Shown: one piece after another, positions 1 to 6,655 of the stretch
How positions within the stretch are numbered: position 1 is the first letter of the stretch
Layout: the number at the start of each line of letters is the position of its first letter
Assembly: GCA_964196565.1 (NCBI GenBank)
Contig: CAXMUH010000089.1
Location: 1-16,292 of the forward strand
From: 2-12-FULL-42-15 sp964196565
GTDB lineage: Bacteria; Pseudomonadota; Gammaproteobacteria; Coxiellales; Coxiellaceae
Length of the DNA stretch: 16,292 nucleotides
Reading direction: 5' to 3'
The notes under the pieces: generated by a model
What the model saw: the letters and a program-made list of their open reading frames with translations, nothing else
What the model was told of the DNA's origin: nothing
Database searches by the model: none
Program-made: the position numbers and the translations under genes

Positions 1-383
1 TGAAGTTCTGGTTTTAATTTTAAAATTCGATTTAATAAATGATAGGCGCCGTAAAATGTAGACTTAAAGCGAAAATCAAGATTCTTTTTCGATTGAATGG
101 TTAAATTTGTTAATAAGATGTGTTGATGGTTTTGCTCAAACAATAGGATTTCATCAATAGAAATTTTGGCTTTTGGTTTGATTGTGTTTTTTTTAAAGTG
201 CGTTTTTATTTTTAAATGAGCGTGGTGATGCGACCTATTTATTTGTTTGGTAAGTGCTGCAAATGTTTTATTGGCAGTGTGAATTTTCAGCACGGGAATT
301 GCCAAAAAAGCAAAATAAAGGCTTATTGTATAGGCGGACAAAATAAACATATAAAGTATGATGTAAGGGAATAGTTTATGCAT
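1..383 (-). CDS. pilO: PilO-like type IV pilus inner-membrane protein, partial (3' end outside window)
   Basis: A reading frame begins with ATG at 383 on the minus strand and stays open for 127 codons to the window edge. The start overlaps the stop of the upstream pilN-like gene by 8 bases, as expected of translationally coupled operon genes. The product begins MHKLFPYIIL, has one hydrophobic segment at about residues 5-32, and continues as a basic, soluble periplasmic-type region. Near the edge, FYGAYHLLNRILKL resembles the G-x-Y-H-x-L motif of PilO just before its ferredoxin-like domain. In the family PilO pairs with PilN and links the cytoplasmic PilM ring to PilP and the PilQ secretin. 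Overall similarity is weak, so the call rests mainly on gene order (PilM, PilN, then this) plus that motif. The C-terminal half is not visible. Confidence 0.7.
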   Translation of the reverse strand, partial: MHKLFPYIILYMFILSAYTISLYFAFLAIPVLKIHTANKTFAALTKQINRSHHHAHLKIKTHFKKNTIKPKAKISIDEILLFEQNHQHILLTNLTIQSKKNLDFRFKSTFYGAYHLLNRILKLKPEL

Positions 384-855
384 TTTGTTTGTTGTTGCAG
401 ATTTTGGTGGCGCTGAGCATCAGCGAAAAATGATGTTTATTTATATTGAATTTGCACAGCATGAAGCTGGCAAAGGTTTTTTTTATTTTTCGTTTTAATG
501 TAAGAATATCGTTTGATTGTAATGCGTCACCATAAAGCGCAATTGTTTTGATGCCCAACATTATTTTGGTTAGCCAAATATGACGGTTAAACAGTTTGCC
601 AAGTTTATCAAGGATTTTCATATAGTTAAGATTTAATTTCACTTTAATTTTTTTAGTTTGATAAGTGGGTTTTATTGCGTTTAATAGATGATATTGTCTA
701 AGGTGTAATTGATTTAGCTTGGTGGTAATGTGTAAATTAATGCCAATAATAATCGTGCTGATAAAGATTAAACTCATTATCGCAATAAGGTAGAATTGAT
801 AGCGTCGCTTTGTTTGGTGCTGATAATATAAGGATAATAGGTTGATAGATTTCAT
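376..855 (-). CDS. pilN: PilN-like type IV pilus assembly protein
   Basis: The product has 159 residues and begins MKSINLLSLYYQHQTKRRYQ. This matches the PilN N-terminal pattern (I-N-L-L followed by a basic stretch) that binds a groove in PilM. One membrane span follows at about residues 21-41, then a basic periplasmic part. In the family PilN bridges cytoplasmic PilM to periplasmic PilO. The ATG overlaps the TGA of pilM by 4 bases, and its own TAA overlaps the start of the pilO-like gene by 8 bases, so the three are one transcription unit. It is shorter than usual PilN (about 180-200 residues, from memory), and the periplasmic domain is hard to recognise. The product is rich in Lys, Leu and Ile. 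Position and the N-terminal motif are the main support. Confidence 0.75.
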   Translation of the reverse strand: MKSINLLSLYYQHQTKRRYQFYLIAIMSLIFISTIIIGINLHITTKLNQLHLRQYHLLNAIKPTYQTKKIKVKLNLNYMKILDKLGKLFNRHIWLTKIMLGIKTIALYGDALQSNDILTLKRKIKKTFASFMLCKFNINKHHFSLMLSATKICNNKQNA

Positions 856-1649
856 ATAAAGCCTCTTTCTGCGAGGCTGGTTGAGATGATATGATCTGTG
901 GTTTTTAGTATCCCATTAAGTGGAGCAGGCTTTATTCCAGTTGTTTTTTCAAACAGTTTGCAAATAACATCTTGTGTTTGTGTCGTTGTGTGTAGCCATA
1001 ATGTCGACAAAGCTGGATTGTTGGCTTTGTATAACAGTGCCTCTTGGATGAGTGACTCGCTTGATGCGGGGCAGGGCACATTTTTACAATGAACCAATTG
1101 GCCAGCTTGGCAAAGACATAGAAGCCATGTTTTGGCCCGTTGTATCATCATTAAATGCGGCTTATCATCATTGGGTAGTAGGCGAAGTGCTGCAAAGGGT
1201 TCTGCTTCGATCATACTGGGTTTAATCCCATTGGAGCAGATAAGGCGAATGGCTTGATTAATAAAATCTCTATTCACAGCTAAAAGCATTATTTTTTTTT
1301 GGGTTTGTGCGCTTGGTACACACTGGTAATGTAGGTAAGATGAAGCGATTGACTTCTGCTGCTGTTGGATAACGGCTTTAACTTCTTTGTTGCTAAGCGC
1401 ATCGTCGACATTAAAAGTTTTTAAGGTAATAAATTGTGTGGATATACCGATATTGAGTAAGCTTTTTTGTGAGCAGTGCGTGCGTAAAATCTTTTTGAGT
1501 AAGTTTCTGTTTGGTTTTGCAGTGAGTGGGGATAGCAAATTATGCTGACTGAAATGTGCGGCATAAAGTTTATTTGTGGTTCTTTTCAATTCGGTGATCT
1601 CGATAGAGTCTTGTTTTAATAAAATCCCAATACTCGTGTTGCAGGTCAT
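852..1649 (-). CDS. pilM: PilM-like actin-fold type IV pilus protein, short and divergent
   Basis: I chose the ATG at 1649 (265 residues) because AAGGAG lies 6 bases upstream and because the N terminus then fits the family (CNTSIGILLKQDSIEITELK against the usual G-I-D-I-x-x-x-x-V-K-L-x-E-L). An in-frame ATG at 1727 would add 26 residues with no ribosome-binding site and would start inside a repeat. Around residues 117-155, LLAVNRDFINQAIRLICSNG followed by IKPSMIEAEPFAALRLL resembles the PilM stretch before its second phosphate loop. PilM is normally a cytoplasmic actin-like ATP-binding protein of about 350 residues that holds the PilN tail. This one is about 90 residues shorter and seems to lack the acidic residues of both phosphate loops. 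It is the first gene of the operon, opposite mrcA, as in Pseudomonas and Legionella. Confidence 0.78.
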   Translation of the reverse strand: MTCNTSIGILLKQDSIEITELKRTTNKLYAAHFSQHNLLSPLTAKPNRNLLKKILRTHCSQKSLLNIGISTQFITLKTFNVDDALSNKEVKAVIQQQQKSIASSYLHYQCVPSAQTQKKIMLLAVNRDFINQAIRLICSNGIKPSMIEAEPFAALRLLPNDDKPHLMMIQRAKTWLLCLCQAGQLVHCKNVPCPASSESLIQEALLYKANNPALSTLWLHTTTQTQDVICKLFEKTTGIKPAPLNGILKTTDHIISTSLAERGFI

Positions 1650-1673
1650 TCTTGTCTCCTTCAAACTGATATC

Positions 1674-1701
1674 AGTATATCGCCATGCTTTTTGGTCGCA
1701 A
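1674..1701 (-). promoter_or_regulatory. Probable sigma-70 promoter of pilMNO
   Basis: On the minus strand TTGCGA (1696-1701) and TATACT (1674-1679) are separated by 16 bases. They lie 25-50 bases upstream of the pilM start at 1649, just outside the arm of the repeat element that begins near 1716. Prediction from consensus only. Confidence 0.5.
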
Positions 1702-1715
1702 TACCGTACTAGCAG

Positions 1716-1942
1716 ATATATACCCAAACCACTTAGAAACCAGGTGTTTTTCTGGCACCGAGCCTGTCGTCCCGGGTCATAGGTAACCCGGGACCTAGTT
1801 CAACATAATTTGCTGGATCCCGGATATTTTCTTATTATTTCCTGGATCCCGGATATTTTCTGCGAAAATTCCGGGACGACAGTGTCGAATTCCGGGAAGA
1901 CGGTGCCAAAACACCTAAGGGTCACCTGCGTTGAGTATATAA
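1716..1942. repeat. MITE-like element with imperfect terminal inverted arms and nested hairpins
   Basis: This element fills most of the 360-base gap between pilM and mrcA. Left arm: TATACCCAA (1719-1727), 14 bases, AGGTG (1742-1746), TTTTT, then GGCACCG (1754-1760). Right arm, read on the other strand: TATACTCAA (1931-1939), 14 bases, AGGTG (1912-1916), TTTT, then GGCACCG (1901-1907). Inside are CTGTCGTCCCGG (1764-1775) with its exact complement at 1871-1882, a hairpin CCCGGGT/ACCCGGG (1771-1777, 1786-1792), and an exact 20-base direct repeat at 1813-1832 and 1842-1861. No convincing gene lies here; plus-strand open frames across it look like by-products of the repeat. The same arms recur near 4.57 kb and at 13.03 and 13.2 kb. 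Confidence 0.75.
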
Positions 1943-1951
1943 ATCATATGT

Positions 1952-1979
1952 TTGATGTTGGCGGCCATTCCTATATAAT
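1952..1979 (+). promoter_or_regulatory. Probable sigma-70 promoter of mrcA
   Basis: TTGATG (1952-1957) and a perfect TATAAT (1974-1979) are separated by 16 bases. Transcription would start near 1986, giving a leader of about 25 bases before the ATG at 2012. It begins 12 bases beyond the right arm of the repeat element. Confidence 0.6.
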
Positions 1980-2011
1980 TGATCGCAAATACTTAAAGCA
2001 TGGAGCCATCA

Positions 2012-4399
2012 ATGGCAAAACTGAGTCGGTTCGTAAAAACGTTGTCTTGGGCTGTATTTAGTGTAACGGTCTTTGTTCTAGTAGTGGGTTTAGCTGTTTA
2101 TTTTTATGTTGAGCATCAGCTGCCGGACGTAGAAAGTCTAAGAGATGTTCATCTTCAAGTACCCCTGCGAATTTATACCGCTGACAACCGTCTTATTGCT
2201 CAGTTTGGAGCCAAGAGGCGTATTCCTGTTGAGTTGGAACAAATACCAAAACGATTGATTGATGCCGTGTTAGCAACTGAGGATGCCCGATTTTATGAAC
2301 ACGCCGGTGTAGATATCGTTGGTCTTATGCGTGCGGCGGTCGCGGTTATCGTATCTGGCAAAAAAGTGCAGGGGGCGAGTACGATCACCATGCAGGTGGC
2401 GCGTAATTTTTATTTGTCGCGTGAAAAAACATATATACGTAAAATTCGTGAGATTTTGTTAGCGTTGAAAATTGATAAAGAAATTAGTAAAAAGAAAATA
2501 TTAGAGCTCTATTTAAATAAAATATATTTTGGTAATCGTGCCTATGGCGTGGCGGCAAGTGCTAACGTGTATTATGGCAAGAAATTGAATGAACTGACCT
2601 TGCCCGAGATGGCGATGATTGCGGGTTTGCCGCAAGCGCCTTCGCGTAATAATCCGTTGGATAACCCGGAAGCCGCATTGAGGCGTCGCAATCATGTTTT
2701 ATGGAGGATGCTGAGTCTTGGATTTATCACCAAAGCAGAGTACCAGCAGGCGGTGGATATGCCGATAACTGCTAGCTACCATCATCGAAAAATAGAAGTC
2801 TCTGCACCCTATGTTGCAGAAATGGTGCGTGAATCAATGGTCGAAGAATATGGCAAAGAAGCCTACGAAAAAGGTTTAACAGTTTACACCACCGTGAATT
2901 CAAAATTGCAAGTAGATGCCAATAAAGCGCTTTCTGATGGATTGTTGGCGTATGATCAGCGTCATGGTTATCGTGCGTCAACTCACAGCTTGGGAGAATT
3001 CGATCAAGCAAAATGGCAGCAAGAATTAACAAAGCTTACGGCTATTTCACCTATGTTGCCTGCCGCGGTATTACAAATTATGCCACGTTCAATTAACGCC
3101 TTATTGGCAAGCGGTGAAATTATTACTATCCCCTGGGCGGGTCTTTCTTGGGCACGAATGCAGATGGAAGATGGATTTGTTGGTCCACCACCACGCAATG
3201 CAGCTGATATTGTAGCCATCGGCGATGTTATTAATGTAATGAAGCTAAAAAATTCAGTGTGGCGCCTTGTTCAGATGCCAAAAGTGCAGGGGGCGATCGT
3301 TGCGATGAACCCAAGCGATGGTGCAGTATTGGCGTTAAGTGGCGGATTTAATTATAAGGTAAGTAATTTTAACCGCGCAATTCAATCAGAGCGTCAGCCA
3401 GGTTCTAACTTTAAACCGTTTATTTATTCTGCTGCATTAAACAAAGGTTACACCTTAGCAACTATTATCAATGATGCACCGATCGTGCAAAAGGATACCG
3501 GTGAAAATGAACTGTGGCGCCCAACCAATGACACCTTGAAATTTTATGGGCCGACGCCACTTCGTGTTGGATTAATTAAGTCGCGAAATTTAGTTTCTAT
3601 TCGATTATTGCAAGGTATTGGTGTTCCCTATGCGTTGCAATATGTAAAAAGATTTGGTTTTGATCCTAACGCATTGCCGCACAGTTTGTCGTTGGCACTA
3701 GGCAGTGGATCTGCAACGCCATTACAAATTGCTGTCGGTTATTCGGTATTTGCAAATGGTGGCTATTTGGTGACACCTTATTTTATTCGAAAAATTATAG
3801 ATCAGTATGACAATGTGCTTTACACAGCTAACCCAGCCTCTGCATGTAGTGCGTGTTTAATAACGGATACACCAAAAGATGAGGAACTACCACAAAACGC
3901 AGCACCGAGAGTGATCACTCCACAGAACGCGTATTTAATCACTCAAGCGATGCGTGATGTTATTCAAAAGGGCACCGGCCGTGCGGCAAAAGTATTAAAG
4001 CGGACAGATATTGCAGGTAAAACCGGCACCACAAATCGACAAGTCGATGCTTGGTTTAGTGGGTTTAATAGCAATATTGTTACTACCATTTGGGTGGGTT
4101 TTGATAATATGAAAAGTTTAAAAGAGTACGGTGCAAGAGCCGCATTACCAATATGGATTCAATTTATGCGTGAAGCCTTGGATAATACGCCAGAAGCCAC
4201 GATGCCAGAGCCGCCAGGTATGGTTACGGTTCGTGTAGACCCCCAAACCGGTTTGCTTGCTTCTCCCACTTCAAAGAATCCGCAATTTGAAATATTTCGC
4301 AAACAATATGCGCCACACCAATACAACAGTGACATTGCAACAGGTGCCAACAGTGATGGATCAGATGGTGGCGGCAACTCCGGCGAGCAGATCTTCTGA
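2012..4399 (+). CDS. mrcA: Penicillin-binding protein 1A, bifunctional glycosyltransferase/transpeptidase
   Basis: This class A PBP (795 residues) polymerises and cross-links peptidoglycan at the inner-membrane periplasmic face. I chose ATG 2012 because GGAG lies 6 bases upstream; an in-frame ATG at 2000 has no such site. Order of parts: membrane anchor at about residues 8-30; GT51 glycosyltransferase with the catalytic Glu in EDARFYEH (E90), GASTITMQVARN and the RKIREILLALKIDKEISKKK region; an OB-like linker domain near 300-420; and transpeptidase motifs S465-N-F-K in RQPGSNFKPF, S524-R-N, and K670-T-G in AGKTGTTN. All catalytic motifs are intact and the length is slightly below the roughly 850 of E. 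coli PBP1A. Divergent mrcA and pilMNO is the standard gammaproteobacterial arrangement, which supports both calls. Confidence 0.97.
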   Translation: MAKLSRFVKTLSWAVFSVTVFVLVVGLAVYFYVEHQLPDVESLRDVHLQVPLRIYTADNRLIAQFGAKRRIPVELEQIPKRLIDAVLATEDARFYEHAGVDIVGLMRAAVAVIVSGKKVQGASTITMQVARNFYLSREKTYIRKIREILLALKIDKEISKKKILELYLNKIYFGNRAYGVAASANVYYGKKLNELTLPEMAMIAGLPQAPSRNNPLDNPEAALRRRNHVLWRMLSLGFITKAEYQQAVDMPITASYHHRKIEVSAPYVAEMVRESMVEEYGKEAYEKGLTVYTTVNSKLQVDANKALSDGLLAYDQRHGYRASTHSLGEFDQAKWQQELTKLTAISPMLPAAVLQIMPRSINALLASGEIITIPWAGLSWARMQMEDGFVGPPPRNAADIVAIGDVINVMKLKNSVWRLVQMPKVQGAIVAMNPSDGAVLALSGGFNYKVSNFNRAIQSERQPGSNFKPFIYSAALNKGYTLATIINDAPIVQKDTGENELWRPTNDTLKFYGPTPLRVGLIKSRNLVSIRLLQGIGVPYALQYVKRFGFDPNALPHSLSLALGSGSATPLQIAVGYSVFANGGYLVTPYFIRKIIDQYDNVLYTANPASACSACLITDTPKDEELPQNAAPRVITPQNAYLITQAMRDVIQKGTGRAAKVLKRTDIAGKTGTTNRQVDAWFSGFNSNIVTTIWVGFDNMKSLKEYGARAALPIWIQFMREALDNTPEATMPEPPGMVTVRVDPQTGLLASPTSKNPQFEIFRKQYAPHQYNSDIATGANSDGSDGGGNSGEQIF

Positions 4400-4459
4400 G
4401 TGTGGTCAGTATATAGTTGGTTCATTATAGAATTAGGTCTATTAATTAAGTCTTATCGC

Positions 4460-4546
4460 AGGGTGGGTTAGCGCATTTATGCGCGTAATCCACGGGGTAA
4501 TGTATATTTTTGGTGGATTACGAACCTTTTGGTTCTAATCCACCCT
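4460..4546. repeat. Cloverleaf-like palindromic repeat between convergent mrcA and waaC
   Basis: The outer stem AGGGTGGGTTAG (4460-4471) pairs with CTAATCCACCCT (4535-4546), with one G:T wobble. Within it lie three more hairpins end to end: GCGC(atttat)GCGC (4471-4484), CGTAATCCAC (4484-4493) with GTGGATTACG (4513-4522), and GAACC(tttt)GGTTC (4522-4535). The stems abut with almost no unpaired bases, giving a four-way-junction shape on either strand. The unit resembles widely dispersed GGTGGATTAC-type repeats. In this position it may also terminate both convergent genes, though no long T run follows the stem. Confidence 0.75.
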
Positions 4547-4552
4547 ACAAAA

Positions 4553-4581
4553 AGCCTAAAACTCACCTGCGCTGAGTATAT
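4553..4581 (-). repeat. Isolated copy of the terminal arm found at 1.9 and 13.0 kb
   Basis: On the minus strand this reads TATACTCAG, 14 bases (CGCAGGTGAGTTTT), then AGG. It shares TCACCTGCG(C/T)TGAGTATAT (4563-4581) with 1922-1940 at 18 of 19 positions, and 11 of the 14 spacer bases with the copy at 13039-13052. It contains ACTCA/TGAGT as a small hairpin. It abuts the cloverleaf repeat on its waaC side; I could not find a clear partner arm on the mrcA side. Confidence 0.65.
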
Positions 4582-5621
4582 TAGCACTTGAGCTCTAGCA
4601 CAGATTGCAATTGCTCCCAAACAATCTCCGGGCTAATCGCAGCGAGACAAGCTGGCTGTCCATCAACCGAATTTTTAAAAGTACAATTTTTTTGATAACA
4701 GGGGGCGCATGCAAATGTTGAGGCATAAAGCAATTGTCTTTTTCCAGTTGCGCCAATTTTTTTAGGATCGGTCGGACCATAAAGGTGAACGGCGGGTGTG
4801 TTTAATGCCGCAGCCAAGTGTCCAAGTCCTGTGTCAACACACACAGCCGCTTTTGCATTTGCTATAACGGTGGCGCATTCTGATAAAGAAAGTTTTGGCA
4901 TCACCAATACATTTTTATTGTTTTTTGCTAATTGTTCGCTGCGTTTTTTTTCATTCTCATTGCCAAATAGCAGTACGACCGATAAATTGTTTTTTGTAAT
5001 AATATTAATTAACGTTTGCCAATGTGTTTGCTGCCAGTGTTTGGTCTTCCAAGTTGTGCCATGTACGCAGACAATATATTTTTCTGGGAGAGTGACAGGT
5101 GGTTCTGTTAATTGATTGCGATTAATGCCAAAGTCAGGAGATGATTCTGGTTCGGGATAGTTAAGCGCTCTGGCAAACAGTTGGCGGGTGCGATTAATGG
5201 CATGTTGGTTTTTATCGATAAAATAACGCTGTTGATAAAACCATTGTGCGCCATATTCACGCACGGATTGTTTATCCATACCTGCGCGAGGCCCTGCAGC
5301 TTGCGTGCTGATAATGGCAGTCTTTAATGCAGACTGAGCATCAATAATTAAATCATAATCTGTTTGGCGCAATGACTGTTTAAATTGTTTAATTGCGCCA
5401 GCTCGAAAGGCTTGCCATTTATTGCGTTTCCACTGACGAATGGGGGCTTCGATGACTCGATTAACGCTTGGGTGCCAGGTGGGAATTTCGGCAAATGCGG
5501 GCTCGGCCACCCAGTCAAATTCGATAGCAGGTATAGCCTTTTTTGCATCGGTCAGTGCCGGCAAGGTGTGAATTAAATCACCCATTGAAGAGAGTTTGAT
5601 GATAAGTGCTTTCATTGTCAT
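4581..5621 (-). CDS. waaC: LPS heptosyltransferase I (WaaC/RfaC)
   Basis: WaaC (glycosyltransferase family 9) adds the first L-glycero-D-manno-heptose from ADP-heptose to Kdo-lipid A on the cytoplasmic side of the inner membrane. The 346-residue product begins MTMKALIIKLSSMGDLIHTL, with the family's conserved SSMGD-x-x-H-T-L-P-A-L loop and candidate catalytic Asp at 15. The donor-binding half has CVHGTTWKTKHW (185-196) and DTGLGHLAAALNTPAVHLYG (263-282), the GT9 signature. The C-terminal cysteine cluster (C305, C308, C313) is also seen in other WaaC proteins. Length is close to the usual 320-350. Two starts are possible, 5621 and 5615; the latter matches the usual family N terminus and neither has a strong ribosome-binding site. 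It stands alone, convergent with mrcA. Confidence 0.94.
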   Translation of the reverse strand: MTMKALIIKLSSMGDLIHTLPALTDAKKAIPAIEFDWVAEPAFAEIPTWHPSVNRVIEAPIRQWKRNKWQAFRAGAIKQFKQSLRQTDYDLIIDAQSALKTAIISTQAAGPRAGMDKQSVREYGAQWFYQQRYFIDKNQHAINRTRQLFARALNYPEPESSPDFGINRNQLTEPPVTLPEKYIVCVHGTTWKTKHWQQTHWQTLINIITKNNLSVVLLFGNENEKKRSEQLAKNNKNVLVMPKLSLSECATVIANAKAAVCVDTGLGHLAAALNTPAVHLYGPTDPKKIGATGKRQLLYASTFACAPCYQKNCTFKNSVDGQPACLAAISPEIVWEQLQSVLELKC

Positions 5622-5670
5622 TGATTGTAACGAAACCTATCTCAGCTGCAAGCGCTTTTCGGATTGGTTG

Positions 5671-5698
5671 TAAATATGCTGGCGCATCAATCGCCCAA
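5671..5698 (-). promoter_or_regulatory. Possible waaC promoter
   Basis: On the minus strand TTGGGC (5693-5698) and TATTTA (5671-5676) are separated by 16 bases, about 50 bases upstream of the waaC start. This is a weak consensus match. Confidence 0.3.
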
Positions 5699-5767
5699 AA
5701 TAAACTCAAGTTGAAGAAAAACACCCCAACAACTCTTTGAAAGCACAGAATTTTTTATTGAGTAACC

Positions 5768-5796
5768 TTGACTATTGTCTAATAAAAGGTTAATTT
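5768..5796 (+). promoter_or_regulatory. Possible promoter of the outer-membrane barrel gene
   Basis: TTGACT (5768-5773) and TAATTT (5791-5796) are separated by 17 bases. An overlapping alternative is TTGAGT (5758-5763) with TAATAA (5780-5785), 16 bases apart. The remaining bases between waaC and this gene show nothing else distinctive. Confidence 0.4.
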
Positions 5797-5865
5797 AATT
5801 CTTAATATTTCTTGGACCTGCCGGGAACGACTACCTATTTAAAGATGGATTTTAAGGAGCACAGA

Positions 5866-6609
5866 ATGTTTAAAAAAGTCATGACTTCCGCAGTGATTGC
5901 GACTGCTTTATTGTCCGGTACTGCACTTGCAGGTGGCCCGGATATGCCTAAAGCACCAGAATGCGAGCATTGTTTTAAGCCATTTATTGGCGTTAATTAC
6001 AGCTACTTGAGTGGTGACACGCAAGTTTTCAATGAGCGCACGGATTTCGCATATGCTGGAGTACTTTACAATGTAACGGCTACTGGCACCATACCAGATA
6101 ACTTTAATGGCATCGGTTTTGAAGCGGGCGCTAAATACGGTCCTTATTTTGGATTGGCTTTTGGTATCGCACATTACTTTAAAAAATTGGCCACTGTTGA
6201 CGTTAGTGCTTCAAATCCCACACCTGTTACTGTAACTGGAACGGTTGGGGCAAATATTAAATTCACTAATTTTTACTTAGAAGGGCGCTTTTACTACCCA
6301 GTTACTGATGGATTTAATTTAATCGCTGCGATTGGCGCTAATCTACTTGATCCTTATGTTACCCTTAGTGGCAACTCGCTTGCATTTGCAACGGCTCTTA
6401 ACGGTGTGCTTCCATTACCTGTAACCAACGGTGTTAATTTAAGAAATCACTTAAATTGGCGTTTTGGTGCGGGTCTGGATTACTGGTTTACACCAAATTG
6501 GGGTGTGACTGCTATGTACCATTATATGCCAATGCCAACATCTAACCTAGTAACAGATCTGAATGATTTCTGGACGGTTGATGCGGGTATTTATTATATG
6601 TTTAGCTAA
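5866..6609 (+). CDS. Secreted outer-membrane beta-barrel protein (OmpW/opacity-like)
   Basis: I chose the ATG at 5866 because AAGGAG (5854-5859) lies 6 bases upstream and because the product then begins with a textbook signal peptide: MFKK, a hydrophobic core, and TALA with cleavage likely after residue 22. An upstream in-frame ATG at 5812 would bury this signal. The mature part of about 225 residues alternates aromatic and small residues (IGVNYSYLSG, YFGLAFGIAHYF, FYLEGRFYYPV, WRFGAGLDYWF, WGVTAMYHYM), typical of an 8-strand barrel. The last strand ends AGIYYMFS, so the usual terminal Phe is followed by one Ser. C33 and C36 form a CxxC near the mature N terminus, which is unusual for such barrels. 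A specific porin function cannot be assigned. The gene stands alone with its own terminator. Confidence 0.8.
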   Translation: MFKKVMTSAVIATALLSGTALAGGPDMPKAPECEHCFKPFIGVNYSYLSGDTQVFNERTDFAYAGVLYNVTATGTIPDNFNGIGFEAGAKYGPYFGLAFGIAHYFKKLATVDVSASNPTPVTVTGTVGANIKFTNFYLEGRFYYPVTDGFNLIAAIGANLLDPYVTLSGNSLAFATALNGVLPLPVTNGVNLRNHLNWRFGAGLDYWFTPNWGVTAMYHYMPMPTSNLVTDLNDFWTVDAGIYYMFS

Positions 6610-6624
6610 GCTAACTTTCCTCTG

Positions 6625-6655
6625 AAAAAGCCGGTGTTTTAACCGGCTTTTTTTT
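6625..6655. terminator. Bidirectional Rho-independent terminator
   Basis: The stem AAAAAGCCGGT (6625-6635) pairs perfectly with ACCGGCTTTTT (6642-6652) around a 6-base loop, and T continues to 6655. It starts 15 bases after the barrel gene's stop. Read on the other strand it directly follows the hemL stop and also ends in a T run, so it can serve both convergent genes. Confidence 0.92.

Noticed and set aside
1813..1861. Two identical 20-base units that might suggest a CRISPR array
   Set aside because: Only two copies with a 9-base spacer and no cas genes; better explained as a duplication inside the repeat element.
1810..2061. Plus-strand open frame of 83 codons across the repeat element into mrcA
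   Set aside because: It reads through palindromic repeat DNA and overlaps the mrcA start in another frame; no ribosome-binding site or family resemblance.
4400..4446. Missing partner arm of the element next to the cloverleaf repeat
   Set aside because: A TATA, 14-base spacing and AGGTC can be lined up, but too few bases match the arm consensus to call it.
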